Source: Aphelidium insulamus (lineage: Eukaryota > Aphelidiomycota > Aphelidea > Aphelidiaceae). Taken from it: a stretch of 64,000 nucleotides of DNA. The notes below the pieces were generated by a model. It was not told the DNA's origin. It did no database searches and worked only from the letters and a program-made list of their open reading frames with translations. The stretch is from NCBI GenBank assembly GCA_036784855.1, contig JAZDSV010000023.1, forward strand, positions 124,001-188,000, read 5' to 3'. The position numbers and the translations under genes are program-made. Shown here piece after piece: positions 10,520 to 21,602 of this stretch. Numbering within the stretch: the first letter of the stretch is position 1; every line of letters begins with the position of its first letter.

Positions 10520-12197
10520 TTATGCTGCCAGATGGACTAAATCGCAGAGGCGAAGAACGTCGACGTGAACTTTGCCTTGGTGTGCAGTCGATGTCGTCGG
10601 AACAATAGAGTCTTCCCCGTCAAATCGAAAAGTCTCTCCAATGTCCGCCAGTCCGTGAGCTTGAACGTACGGCTTGGATTTGTCGTCCGGGTTGAGCGTG
10701 AAGATCTTCATCGCAATTGTCGTTTGCGCATCCATCCACGTATACCCAACCTCCGCCTCCTCCAACAGATACCCCATTCGAATCTCATCACAGCGCGACT
10801 TGGCGTAGAACCACACAACATCCACTTGCTCCGTAAATGAGAGCCATTCTTCGCGCAGCTGCTCCTTTGGTGTAGTGTGAACGTGCTCCGAGCTCCAGTA
10901 CAGCTCTTGATTGTCAACTCCGGGAGCTACTTTGATGGCAAACACCTCGTCAACGTGTGTCCAATCCCTCGCCCAGTGACCGACACCCGATACCATCTCT
11001 GTATCCATAATGATGTAAGTCGTACTTGTAAGTGCCTCGATAGTGTCTGACTCCAAGTAATTGCGCAAGTTGTGGTAACCCTTGACAGCAACGGTAAGAG
11101 ATCGGGTCGGTAGAGGGCGGCCTTTCTTGGTGGCGTAAGACTTCCGCATAGATTCTCGCTGACGGTCGGAGTTGTTGTAGGATTCGTACCATCCGACGTG
11201 ACTTGCACAATAGAAATATCCGTTCGACTTTGTCAAGTTGCGTGTCTCTACGCAGCAAAAACATCTCTCTCCAGCCCGTGATAACTCATTCCTCTACAAA
11301 ACAGTGTTAGAATTCATATCACACAAAAAAATCCCGCCACCCCTGTCTCACCTACAAAATAATCCGTGAATATCACAAGAAGTGGGTGGGGAGATGAAAA
11401 TATTTACCTTGATATCATTACGGATGCCTGGATGCTCCATCAACTTGGCCAATTTATCCTCGCCGACAAGTACATCTGCTTCAAGTCGTACCGATTTTCT
11501 GGCCTCAGACATCTGCACAAAATAATCCGTGAATATCACAAGAAGTGGGTGGGGAGACGCGTACCTTTGCATTGTTTTTTGGATTGCTGATGGCGTTGAT
11601 TTGTGGAAGACAGACGTGGCAGTATTTGTCATAATAATATCGGCCATTCACTTTCTGGATATATCCGTTGACCCGCCAGTCCAAGACTTGTCCACAACTA
11701 CCATTACACTTGCGAGCCTTGACATCCAACTGACCAATAGCTTCTAGCTTCAGGCGATTCTTGTCACGCAGGGAGAAAATACCAGAATCCTGTTGTGTAA
11801 GATCACGCAACACACGCTCGCATACATTTGCGGATCGTGTGGCATCAACCAGAACAGCAGCATCGACGGCATTGTGTATAGTTAAGGTTGTCAATGGCAG
11901 AGATGTTTCATCGTCAAATGATATATCGGCAAGTAAATTCTATATTGTTAGTATCAAATGCATTGAACTGTTAAACATACCGCGTCATTTTGAAACAGCA
12001 CGCCATTGAATGAAACGTCGCCGGCATCTTCAAACACAACAGACGTATCTTGTCCAACGGACGCGCAATCGTCAGTGTCCGTCTATTGTGTGTGAGAGAG
12101 ATACGCGTGGTAATTGTGTTACCAATGACGCCCAGGAAAGTCGCGGCGAGCGTCTGGGCGTGAATGCCGACTGTCCCAACTGTTGACGCTTTGTCAT
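10520..12197 (-). CDS. zinc-ribbon protein with a DEDDh-exonuclease-like domain, main gene of the TIR element
   Basis: Five exons, all introns phase 0: 12197-12123, 12082-11981, 11939-11565, 11512-11408 and 11293-10520, giving 476 aa. A basic N-terminus precedes a zinc ribbon (KCNGSCGQ, then YCHVC, about residues 145-180). A second Cys/His cluster follows (CFCC, then YFYCASH, about 230-245). The C-terminal ~190 residues resemble the RNase-H-fold 3'-5' exonucleases: YIIMDTEMV (D-x-E, motif I), a central FYAKSRCDEI block, and STAHQGKVHVDVLRL as a candidate His/Asp motif III. The motif III spacing is atypical, so activity is uncertain. It could instead be a diverged RNase-H-fold transposase. Two introns share an identical 41-nt core. 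Confidence 0.7.
11294..11407 (-). repeat. intron built from an introner-like copy abutting a second intron (AG|GT junction)
   Basis: On the minus strand, intron 4 of the nuclease gene reads as two complete GT-AG units back to back: 11407-11352 (56 nt, contains the 41-nt repeat 11354-11394) and 11351-11294 (58 nt). The junction is TAG|GTGAG, a zero-length exon of the type used in recursive splicing. Confidence 0.65.
11513..11564 (-). repeat. second intron with the same 41-nt core
   Basis: This 52-nt GT-AG intron contains 11517-11557, identical over 41 nt to 11354-11394. The identity stops a few bases inside each splice site, so the two copies fill almost the whole intron. Confidence 0.75.
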
Positions 12198-12544
12198 TGT
12201 GCGCTGCATAAATGTGAGTGGAACGCGACGGAATTAAAATCTTTTACAGAAGAAGAAGAGAGCGCGACCGTAACGGCAGTGGAATGTGCGCGGCGGCAGA
12301 AAGAAAGAAAGAAAGAAGAAATGCCGAAACAGGAAAGTTGAAACGCGCCCTGATTGTCCCTGACTTTGATGGGGAATTCCCTTTGCGCGTCTCAGATATT
12401 CCCATATTTAATTCAGACTGACAATATCTCCAATTTGATTTAGAGGCATATAGGATGTCAATACCACGTTATGTGAGACCATCGATGTAGCTCTTCATCA
12501 TACCTGTCACTGATTTGTATCACAACACAAACACCCAACAATAA
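12198..12544. other. right non-coding arm of the TIR element
   Basis: Promoter side of the minus-strand nuclease gene, with a GAAA-type simple repeat near 12299-12320. A plus-strand open frame at 12218-12421 is low-complexity and not convincing as a gene. Confidence 0.4.
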
Positions 12545-12657
12545 TTTCCGCTCAATACCCGACACTATACGAATAAACACTGTGAGAATATGAACAAAAA
12601 GAGACCATAAAACAATTTTAATGGGCGTAGGGGCGCGTCACCGGGGGGGGGGGGGGG
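12545..12657 (-). repeat. right terminal inverted repeat
   Basis: Inverted copy of 8285-8400, ending in 15 G at 12643-12657. The C/G-tract length differs by one from the left end. Confidence 0.85.
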
Positions 12658-12710
12658 TTATTGCCAAAATACAACGCAATAACTATAAGACAACGACGAC
12701 GTTATGTGCA

Positions 12711-15700
12711 CTACGATTTCTTTTTCCCGGTCCCTCTTGAGCGGATTCGATCTTTCTCCGCCTGCAGATCAATATCAGCCTCGCGCCTGTCCTGATCACT
12801 GAGTGTCGGGTCAAACGTCTCTAGCAAGTCGCAGTGATTCTGAATGTCGACGATCTCGCCGCCCAAGCTGTAATCACTCAGTTAATCATTGTTGGGCGCG
12901 CAGGACATCCAAGTGTATAAACGTACAACTCGGCAATCACGGCAAGTGAGCGGTGTTGATATCTCTGTCTAGGCTTGAGACGTGAACTGGTATTGCGTTC
13001 CGGCAGCACAAAGTATCGTTTCATTTCGTTCTTGTGAAATCTCTTCGGCGTTTCCTTGTTATCGATCACTAGTCTAGGCGCAGAGATTAGCTGCGGTAAC
13101 ATTAATATCACATAATAGCATATTGCGTACTTTGACAGTGAGACTTTTTGCAAATTCAGCTTATACAACGCATCTTCAATTGTAGAGTAGGCGTAGAGGC
13201 GGTAGACCAACACTGGCTTTTGCTGGCCTATCCGATACGACTAACTCTGAGGTTAATATACAATTCAAAAGCGATACATCAACTTGCCCGCGCAATCGCT
13301 TTTTCGTCAAGTGACGGATTCCATCCGGCATCAAACAGAACCACTCGATTAGCTGCCTGGCAGTTGACGCCCAGGCATCCAGCCTGCGAGTACGCGTATG
13401 AGTTCAACGCATAGCCAGCATTATTGCTACTCACGTTGACAGACATGAGAAACACTGACGTTGGATTGTTGCTGAACTTGTCAATCAACGCTTGGCGTTT
13501 CTAACAAATATACTTCGTTATAGTACAACATATAGAAATTAGTATGTCACTTGCGATGCTTGGTGTTGATCCGTCAAGGCGAATCGTGGAAATGGCGCTT
13601 TCTCCGGTTGTAAGCATCAAAATCTTTTCGATATAATCTGCGCTATCAAATAAGGCTGCCTAAATACGACACTCTTATACCCAAAGTCATCAAACTGCGG
13701 CTAAAAACTAATGTTTTGTCTCCGGATGCTTTGGCATCTGTCAGGATGGACAGTAAAACTCGAATTTTGACGCTGTGTCTCAGATCAGTTAGATCTGGAT
13801 ATTTCTTCAAGATTTGTTCAATAACTGCGTTGCCGGATCTGCCGCATTATAACAAACCATGACAAACCATTCACGGCATTTCTCACCTTGATCTTGCCAA
13901 CGTTTCGCTGGCAGGTGACACCTTTACATCAGCACTGAGAGATATCGGTACACCGGGACCACTTGGGGGAGTTGTGTGTTTTCGAGAAGCGTCTGCGTCC
14001 GAGAGTATAATCGGATCTTCAGGGCGTCCCGTGCCTCTGCACACCAAGTCTCGGTCAAACACATCCGCTTCAAGATCCGAATCATCCTCCACATCCACAA
14101 TAGTCGGGCCTCGTGCGTGATTGATTCTTTCAGCGGCCTTGTCTGCTTGTTGATTAACGGACTCAAAGTATAACTGATATGTGTGGGGATGGTTTGCAAT
14201 GAGAAGAAACTCGTGCCATTTCTCAAATATTCCGCTATTTGCAGTTGCGCTATCCACCGAGAGCGCATCTCCATCCTGTCGTAACAAGCCATGCCGTTGC
14301 AGCGCAGCAACGTATAGCTCATACTGCACCGGCGTGAGGCGGCATCGTATAGTAAATTCGTGCTTGTCGCACGGTGCCAGTCCCCCGTACGCGGAGGCAC
14401 CAATTGCAGACTGCGGAGATTTGGCGGTGGATTTGCCTCCAGTGTTTAACAGTCGAAACACAAATGGGTCCAGCAGCTTTTGCAGGACATATAGGCGTTT
14501 CTTGCTGATTCGTACTTGCACCTTAAGACTGTCAGCCATCATACCATTGTTGATGTCGCGACCATACTTTCGTCGAAACGAAGAAAGATCGCCGAGAAAA
14601 TTTGGGTTAGTAAAGTCCACCATTGTCCAATATTCCTCCAGATTATTCTGCAACGGATATCCCGTCAGACATATGCGGCTGGGTGTTTCAATCAGCTGCA
14701 AGGCGGCATAAAGGATCGAGGAGGGATTCTTTATACGATGCGCTTCATCACAAATAACAATATCTGGTCCGGCTGTCAGCATCTTGCGCCTTGAACGTGC
14801 GGCGTAATCATCGTCTGGACGCGAAAGCAATAAACGGAATGATTCGTAACCCATTATCATCACCCCGCCGTGTTCAAACCAGTCTTGGAGAGCGCCGTCA
14901 TCTTCGCGGCGCTGACCAAGGCGATACACATGGCCAATGAAGCGCTTCCTATCAGCATCACTAATCCAATTATGCCATTCGCGTCGCCAATTGTCAATAA
15001 CTGTCACAGGACACATGATCAATATCCGAAGTCGGCGATTCTGTCAGCAATTAGCAGTATTAAATAACGGTGCAATTTGATCACTCACCTGCTGCAGGTG
15101 GATCGGTAAGCATGCGCGCTGCACAATGTTGGCCCGCGTAACCAAGAACACGAATGCCACCACTTGATATGTCTTCCCTGAATGCAACATGTTAAAAATA
15201 TGAAGTTCGAAAATGAAGTATACACATGAGACAATTGTACCCAGGCCCATGGAATGTGCCAGAATGCAGCCGCTCGTTCCGTCGCTCTCCTTGCGACAAA
15301 TTACTTTCCACAGGAACCGAACACCATCCACTTGATGCGGCTTCAGACTAATCGCCAGCTGAGCGGGAAAATAGACGGGCGCTATGGCGGCCTCGCGGAC
15401 AATGTTGACCACAAGCGTATCGCCATCAGCTCGATGGCGCCGCTGGTCTCGCTCGGCGCCTACTATACGTAAAAATTCTTCGTGCTGCTGCTTGGACGAA
15501 AGTTTTTGCCGCTTTGGCGTGTCACTGACTGCCAGAGACAATGTGCCACGAGCATCTTCTTCACTTGCGCCGTCCCTGTCGCGTTTGTCCAGACGTTTGC
15601 TGTTGTGAGGCGTCACCGTGTCCCTTTTGCTATTGTACCGATGGAACGTGAGCTCCAAGTCGACAAATAAACTGGTATTAAACACTCTTGCTTTCGGGCT

Positions 15701-16957
15701 GCCCTTACGATGGACATCCATGCACGTATCGCGGCCAAAGATATAGCGTGCTAGAACATTGCCGCCAATGCACTGTCCCAGTCGGGAATGCAGCCGTCGA
15801 TATACATCCACAACAAAGGTGTTGCACTGGTGCTCCGCGCTGTATTGGTGCTTGGCCGTAGGGTCCATACTAAAAACCATTGAATGCATCAAATGCGCCA
15901 AGTACAGGCGCACAAAGTCGTCGATATGAGCACTGGGTAGCGGCGGTGCACTTTTGCCAGCGGCTGCCGGTTCTGGTGCTTCATCCCGGCGCGCCTGATT
16001 GTCTGATTCCTCCGGCGATACTTGCTTTCCGGATACGATTAAATTTTCCTCAGCAGAGGGTGCCAATGTGGGCGCAGGAGGTCTCCGCGGAGGCGTGGTT
16101 GGCGCAGATCGAGCCAACGGCGGAGTAGTTTTTCCTGCTGTCCGCTGCACGCTGAATTCGAGAGACTTTTGAGGACTTTCAGCGGGTATAGCGCGAGATG
16201 CGTCGATAATTGACGTGGCAGCCATTGGTGCTTCTTTCCCACGCGCTGAGGTGGCGATGCGCGTCTCGGCGACGCCATCAATACTCTTTGGTGCGACTAC
16301 TAACATCGTGTCAGCAGAAACTTCAGCCATGGGAGGAGCGTTAGTGTCACTCGACAAGTCAGATGCGGGTAGCATGGCGTCGTAAATCTCTTGCGCTTCC
16401 GCCTCCGTCGGCCCTGCCGAGCACGGCTGAGTAAACTCAGCATTGGCTGAAGACATCGCCGTGTCTACCACCACAGCGGATACAGCTCTGTCTGATACTA
16501 AAGGTGCCACAGACACCGTCGCAGCATGGCTTGCGGGAGAAGACGCGTCGCGTGGCAGAGAGTTGGTTGGTTGGGCAGGACTGCTGCCGGTGTTAGGAAT
16601 CGTATGGCGCGCAAACTCGGCCCAGGCACGGCTACCAGGTAGGGTGCGCAATGCCTCCCATATCCGCTTGCGTAGTCCGAACGGGCAATGTGCGCACAAA
16701 TCATCGCGAATGTCCTGGCGCGTCATTTCCAGCAGGTCTGCGCCAGTCACTTGGTTGGCTGCCAGTACATCAGCAGAGTATGTATGTAGCGGCAGGATAC
16801 CCACCTCGGAAGGTTTCCACGGCGCCGGGCAGGTTGCACTCGCCCAGCCAGCGGCAAACGTCGTCGCACGTCCACGAGGCCGCCATTGTGATCTCGTTTG
16901 CTTAGTGGCGCCTTGGAATCCACGCAGTTCTATACAATCGTCGTCCTGAACAAGCAT
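12711..16957 (-). CDS. SNF2-family chromatin remodeller, ATRX/ARIP4 type, with N-terminal SAM domain
   Basis: ATP-dependent DNA translocase. From ATG 16957 an N-terminal SAM domain (WKPSEVG to IWEALRTL, about residues 47-108) is followed by a long Ala/Pro/Ser-rich linker. The ATPase lobe has LKPHQVDGVRFLW, the ATRX-signature ILAHSMGLGKT (Walker A, split by an intron near 15185-15243), ICDEAHRIKN (DEAH box) and LTGYPLQNNLEEYW. Lobe 2 has DKTLVFSRS, LDGSTPS, NCQAANRVVLFD and ARSYRIGQQKPV. The C-terminus is short and basic. At least eight introns of about 40-60 nt are needed; one (13287-13241) is GC-AG. The SAM domain is not part of animal ATRX. The stop at 12711 lies 54 bp from the TIR element. 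Confidence 0.88.
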
Positions 16958-17056
16958 ATCGGTGTGCAGGATTTTCGCTTCACCGCAAGGAACAGAGAAT
17001 CGACATGGCGGTCAGTATAGTCAGTACAAAGTACACTTAAATATTTTATGGAATGG

Positions 17057-18856
17057 TTACAGAGCCATGGAGGCAACTTCCCTAACCAAATCTTCGTTTC
17101 GCTCTCGGGTCAAGACCATCTGGACGTTGGCCAGAGTCCGCGTGGCAAATCCCGCCTCGCAGTACGAAAAATAGTATAGCCATTTGCGCAAAAACTGGTC
17201 CGAGTAAAATGGCTCCCGGGAGGCGCTTGGGGTAAAGCTCGCCTCATTGGCCGTGTCAACGCCAGTTATACCGGTCAAGAGTCGCCACAGAGACGCCTGA
17301 CTTCCATCGTCAACATATTTTGGGAACGGCCGCAAAAGCTTGTCATAGTTGGCAAGGAACGAGTCGCGCCATACACGCAGCGTACGGGCATAGTGCGGCC
17401 CAATGTTTTCCAGATGGTCGACGATAAACTGTGAATCGCTTCCAGCTGTAATCGCGGTCATTAGCGCAGTCACCGACGGACAATGGCCGCCCGGGAATAT
17501 GTAGCGCTGAATGAAGTCAACCTTGGTGCAATATTCCTCATAGCGTGACTCGGGCATTGCGATGCACTGGAACACCATTATGCCGTGTCGCGGGTGCACC
17601 ATCCGATTGCACACATCAAAATAGGTCGCCAGAAACTCGGGACCGACGGCTTCCAGCATTTCAATGGACACAATCTTGTCAAACACCCTGCCGGCAAAGT
17701 ACGTGGGGAGAGCACGGTAGTCACACAAAACCACTTGAATGCGAGATGATACTGCATTGGGCAGTGTGACAATTCTCTGCTCGGCGTACTGTTTCTGCTC
17801 GCGGCTCAGGGTGATGGTAGTGACTCGGCAGCCAGTGTCCTGCACTGCCTGCACAGCGCCGAGTTCTCATTAGTTCGAACATTTTTGATAATATGTATGT
17901 CATGGACGGAAATGTAAATACCTGGATGGCAAATCCGCCCCAGCCGGTCCCGATTTCCAACACGTCGTCATCCGCGCTCAGTCGTGCTTTGGAAATGATC
18001 ATGCGGATTTTGCGCAATTGCGCCGTGTCCAGTGTTTCGCCAGGGGCATCGCTCCACACCGCCGACGAGTACATCATTGTGGTTGGGTCCAGAAACGATG
18101 TGAACAATTCGTTGCCAATGTCATAGTGCGCACTGACGTTGTGCAGCGAGTTGGCCAGGCTGTTGGCTATGCGCGAGTTGCCCGCGCGGTTCAGCAGACG
18201 GCCCACCGCCGTGCCTGCCGAGCGTAAAGTCTCCCTGTTTATCACAAACAGCTTCATAAGCGCCGTCAGATCGTCCACTTTGATGTCGCCGGCAATGAAC
18301 GCCTCGCCGAACCCCTTCAGTGGTTAGAACAATCACTTGTGATGTACGCGTAACTCCACAATGCACACACTATTTACACATGTGTATAGATACTTTTATA
18401 ATTTTATGTACATAATATATATATATATATATATATATTACCACTGCACGCATCACATTAATAGTATGTATATATATATACTCACAGACACGCACAATGA
18501 ACGCACCATCTCGGCGTGCAGAAGCAGCCGGCGGTAAAAGGCGGGCTGCTTGACCGTCAATTGTGCCTGAAGCGTGGGGTCTCCATAACCACTTTTGGCG
18601 TCGGAGTCGTCACCAAACGTGTATGAGCAGTTTCCTTCTACGCCGACAAACTCGTGACAAACGGTCAGACGGCCGCGACGCAAACCCGAACGCAGCAGGG
18701 AAAAGTAGGCAGCGCGGCCTGCATATACATGTGTCATTAGCTGCTGACATGCTGTACGGAATGGACTGCATTACCGGCGGCCACGAGCGGATCAGTGACG
18801 GTGCGGTAGAGCGCGCCAGTGAGTGATGACAGTAGCGACACATCTGGCACGCTCAT
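17057..18856 (-). CDS. cyclopropane-fatty-acyl-phospholipid synthase
   Basis: SAM-dependent enzyme that methylenates unsaturated acyl chains of membrane phospholipids. Four exons (18856-18775, 18718-18507, 18314-17922, 17848-17057) give 492 aa. The N-terminal lipid-binding domain shows GFGEAFIAGDIKVDDL. The catalytic domain has AHYDIGNELF, DPTTMMYSSAVW, VLEIGTGWGGFA (SAM loop; EIGTGWGG where bacterial CFAs have DIGCGWGG), VTTITLSREQ, DKIVSIEMLEAVG and YIFPGGHCPS, matching the bacterial CFA order. Intron 2 (18506-18315) is expanded by a TA repeat. It is head-to-head with a related methyltransferase at 19366. The gene is ultimately bacterial in family, but the introns show it is long resident. 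Confidence 0.9.
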
Positions 18857-19076
18857 CTTGACGGTGTGGACAATGTCGGCTGCCGGCGCTGCAACCATTT
18901 CGGCGTGTATTTGGGAAGGTTACGTGAGCGCGCCAATGCCGCCGCACTTTACTCTGCGAGCCTGACGTCAGAGCGCATGGTAACAGTGGGCGCCTCGTGC
19001 CGGCTAAAAATCTATATGCACATATACACGTATACACATATAGCTACATGTGTTTGTACATCAGTGTATATATATA

Positions 19077-19120
<44 letters not shown>

Positions 19121-19365
19121 CATGTATGTGTGACCGTGCGTATACGCAAGCACAGACTAGAAGCAATACACGGGTGTTCACGACGCTTTCCTTAACAAAA
19201 TAAAGCTGTCACTGCTGTAGATATCATGTAAAGTATGGCGCTATCTAGGTCACTGTATATTAAATATAGTGCAGACGCGAGAGAGAGAGAGAGAGAGTAC
19301 AATTACATCACATAATACATAGCCGTTCAACTACATACCGGACATACAAATCTATCACACCTGAC
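18857..19365. promoter_or_regulatory. divergent promoter region with (TG)n and (GA)n tracts
   Basis: About 510 bp between two genes transcribed away from each other. It holds a (TG)n tract near 19079-19110 continuing into TATG units, and a (GA)n tract near 19278-19297. No gene is seen. Shared control of the two lipid/methyl-transfer genes is possible but not shown. Confidence 0.5.
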
Positions 19366-20856
19366 ATGACCGTCACCGAATTGGAGGCCAGGACTGTGGT
19401 TACCGAGTGGTACGAACCGCTGCTGGACGGCGGCTATCTGCCGGACTTTGTGCTGCGTGAAGGAATTCGCCGCCTACTTGCGCGCCGTCTCGACAGTCTG
19501 CAGCCGCCGGAAGACGCGCCTGACGGTCCGGTGTCGGCAGCAGTGGCCGCCAAGATGACCTTTATCAAACAGCTGAAAGCACAGCCCATAGCGGTGCACG
19601 CTGACGCGGCCAACCAGCAGCACTACGAAGTGCCCACAGGGTTCATACAAGCGTGTCTCGGGCGCCGCATGAAATACTCGTGCTGCTTATTCCCTGATGG
19701 TACTGCACCTTTAGCTTGTTCAAACTTACAATAATGCTTGACAGGTGTCACGGACTTGGACCAGGCAGAGGAGCTAATGCTGGCCTCGTACTGCGAAAAA
19801 GCAAAGCTGCGTGACGGTCAGACCATGCTGGACTTGGGCTGCGGCTGGGGCAGCCTGTGCCTCTATCTCGCCGAGGTACACATACATGATATGTCAGTTC
19901 ACCATCATTGATAATTGAAATTGCATATATGTATTATGTATCGTGTTAAAGGTCACATTTACTTACTATTTGTCCGCACAGAAGTACCCGCATTCGGCCA
20001 TCACCGCCCTGTCCAACAGCACTTCGCAAAAGGTGCACATTGATGAAATGGCACGCGAACGCGGCCTGACCAACTTGACAGTGGTGACGGCCGATGTGCG
20101 TGTGTTTGAGACGGAGAAGCGGTTAGTTGTGTGTGTGCAACATCTATATATTTTATAAACACTATATATGTACTGTATGTATGGCAAGTGCGAATGCATA
20201 TACACATATATATCTGTCGACTTATTGACACCGCATATGCATACCACAGCTTTGACCGTATACTGTCTATTGAAATGCTGGAGCACATGAAAAACTACAC
20301 GCAACTGTTTGCCAAGATTGCATCGTGGCTGTCTGATGCTGATGGACACTTTTTTTGCCACGTATTCTCGCACGCACAGTACCCGTACCACTTTGTTGAC
20401 GCCGGTGCCGACGGCAGCATCCCGCCAAACAAGGCGGATCGCAACAACAACTGGATGGCGCGCTACTTTTTCACTGGCGGCACCATGCCCAGCGATGATT
20501 TGTTCCTGCACTTTCAGGAGCACATGCACGTCGTTGACCACTGGCATCTCAGCGGGACCCATTACGGTATCTGAATATTTAATGTGTGATATGTTTAACT
20601 AATCTGGACAGCAAAAACATCCGAGGCATGGTTGCGACAGCTGGACTCGCGCACGGAACAAGCCCGCCAGATACTTGCCAGTGCATATGGCTCGCAGAAG
20701 GAGGCCTCCGTCTGGCTGAACCGGTGGAGAGTGTTTTACATGTCTGTGGCAGAGTTGTTCAACTACGCCAACGGGCAAGAGTGGGGCGTGTCGCACTATC
20801 TGTTCCGCAAAGATGGCATTGCGATCCCCGCTGCGTCCAGCAGTCCGCAGCAATAA
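19366..20856 (+). CDS. SAM methyltransferase of the CFA superfamily, coclaurine N-methyltransferase-like
   Basis: Five exons (19366-19699, 19745-19875, 19982-20121, 20250-20566, 20612-20856) give 388 aa. Diagnostic blocks are [34 protein letters not shown] (SAM loop), [39 protein letters not shown] and [16 protein letters not shown]. These match the plant CNMT/PNMT branch and its widespread protist and bacterial relatives rather than lipid cyclopropanation. Substrate is unknown: it may methylate an amine or a lipid headgroup. The neighbouring CFA synthase shares the fold but not the subfamily, so this is a divergent pair, not a recent duplicate. Confidence 0.85.
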
Positions 20857-20954
20857 CCTGGCCGGCTTTCCCAGAATTATTCATACATAGCAGACAGAGC
20901 TGGCTGTGATATGTACATTTGTTGCAATATCCTTTTCTGCTGTTCACAGCGGCA

Positions 20955-21563
20955 ATGAACGCACAGCGACGACGATCCCGTCCATACGCGGCCGGCTTGG
21001 CGGCGAGACGGCACCGGACAGGTCGCCCTACCAGTGCACCCGGCAACCGTGCAGACGTCACCGCCGTAGAGCGACTGATGCTGCAACTCTTGCACTCGCA
21101 CGGCATTCCCCTCGCGTCTCTTCTACCGCCCGTCGTCGACGGCGATATAGCGGCCGCGGCGAGGCTCGACAATAGTTCACACGTGACTGCTGGCACCACT
21201 CAACATGACGGCCGAGGCAGCGGCTTCAATGTGGAGGAGGCGCGGCGGCTAGCGCGGCATATTAGGCGCATCGGCACAGCATTGGAGGCGGCGCCATTGC
21301 AGCACCGCGGCGAGCCCGTAGAGGCCGGAATATCTCGCGGCGGCACAGATGGTACCGCAGCGCATGCCACCCCAATAACGCTGGATGCTAGACTGGACTG
21401 TCGCGAATGGGCGTTTGAACCGCTTCTATCGCTGCAGACTGCTCTTGCGCACCCGGGCACGGTACGGCTGCCCGTCCTGGCCAAACCTATGGCCGGTATC
21501 AACCGCTGGAAGTCGCGCTACATCGACGGTAGCGCATCGGTGGCGCCAGCTGTGCCTCAATAG
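20955..21563 (+). CDS. hypothetical Arg/Ala-rich protein, about 202 aa
   Basis: Single exon, ATG 20955. The N-terminus is strongly basic (QRRRSRP, ARRHRTGRP), followed by a helical segment (TAVERLMLQLLHSHGIPLASLLPP). The C-terminal ~60 residues are more ordered (LDCREWAFEPLLSL, AKPMAGINRWKSRYIDG). It is not recognised; the basic start would suit nuclear or mitochondrial targeting. It starts about 100 bp after the methyltransferase and ends 40 bp before the Arp gene. Confidence 0.55.
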   Translation: MNAQRRRSRPYAAGLAARRHRTGRPTSAPGNRADVTAVERLMLQLLHSHGIPLASLLPPVVDGDIAAAARLDNSSHVTAGTTQHDGRGSGFNVEEARRLARHIRRIGTALEAAPLQHRGEPVEAGISRGGTDGTAAHATPITLDARLDCREWAFEPLLSLQTALAHPGTVRLPVLAKPMAGINRWKSRYIDGSASVAPAVPQ

Positions 21564-21602
21564 AGATCATTCGATCATACAGCAGTACAACAACAGTACA
21601 GG

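Larger units (their letters stand above)
8285..12657. mobile_element. 4.4-kb insertion bounded by long imperfect TIRs with terminal C/G tracts; class unknown
   Basis: The left end at 8285 (16 C, then GGTGACGCGCCCC) is matched in reverse complement by the right end at 12657. After the C tract, 26 nt are identical. Similarity continues patchily inward for roughly 110-150 nt (shared TGTTTTATGG, ATATTCTC, CAGTGTCGG/ATAGTGTCGG and ATTGAGCGG blocks). The interior holds one plus-strand ORF and two minus-strand genes, and is more AT-rich than its neighbours. I found no clean target-site duplication: the flanks read CTCTTAAA and TTATTGCC. No DDE transposase, recombinase, helicase, polymerase or capsid gene is recognised, so the class stays open. 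It sits cleanly between two host genes. Confidence 0.75.

Noticed and set aside
12218-12421. Plus-strand ORF near the right end of the element
   Set aside because: Low-complexity Arg/Lys-rich translation from a GAAA repeat, with no conserved features.
8270-12670. Target-site duplication such as TTAA at the element ends
   Set aside because: The flanking bases do not match on the two sides at any boundary I tried. The shared ATAAGAC farther out is not adjacent to the ends.
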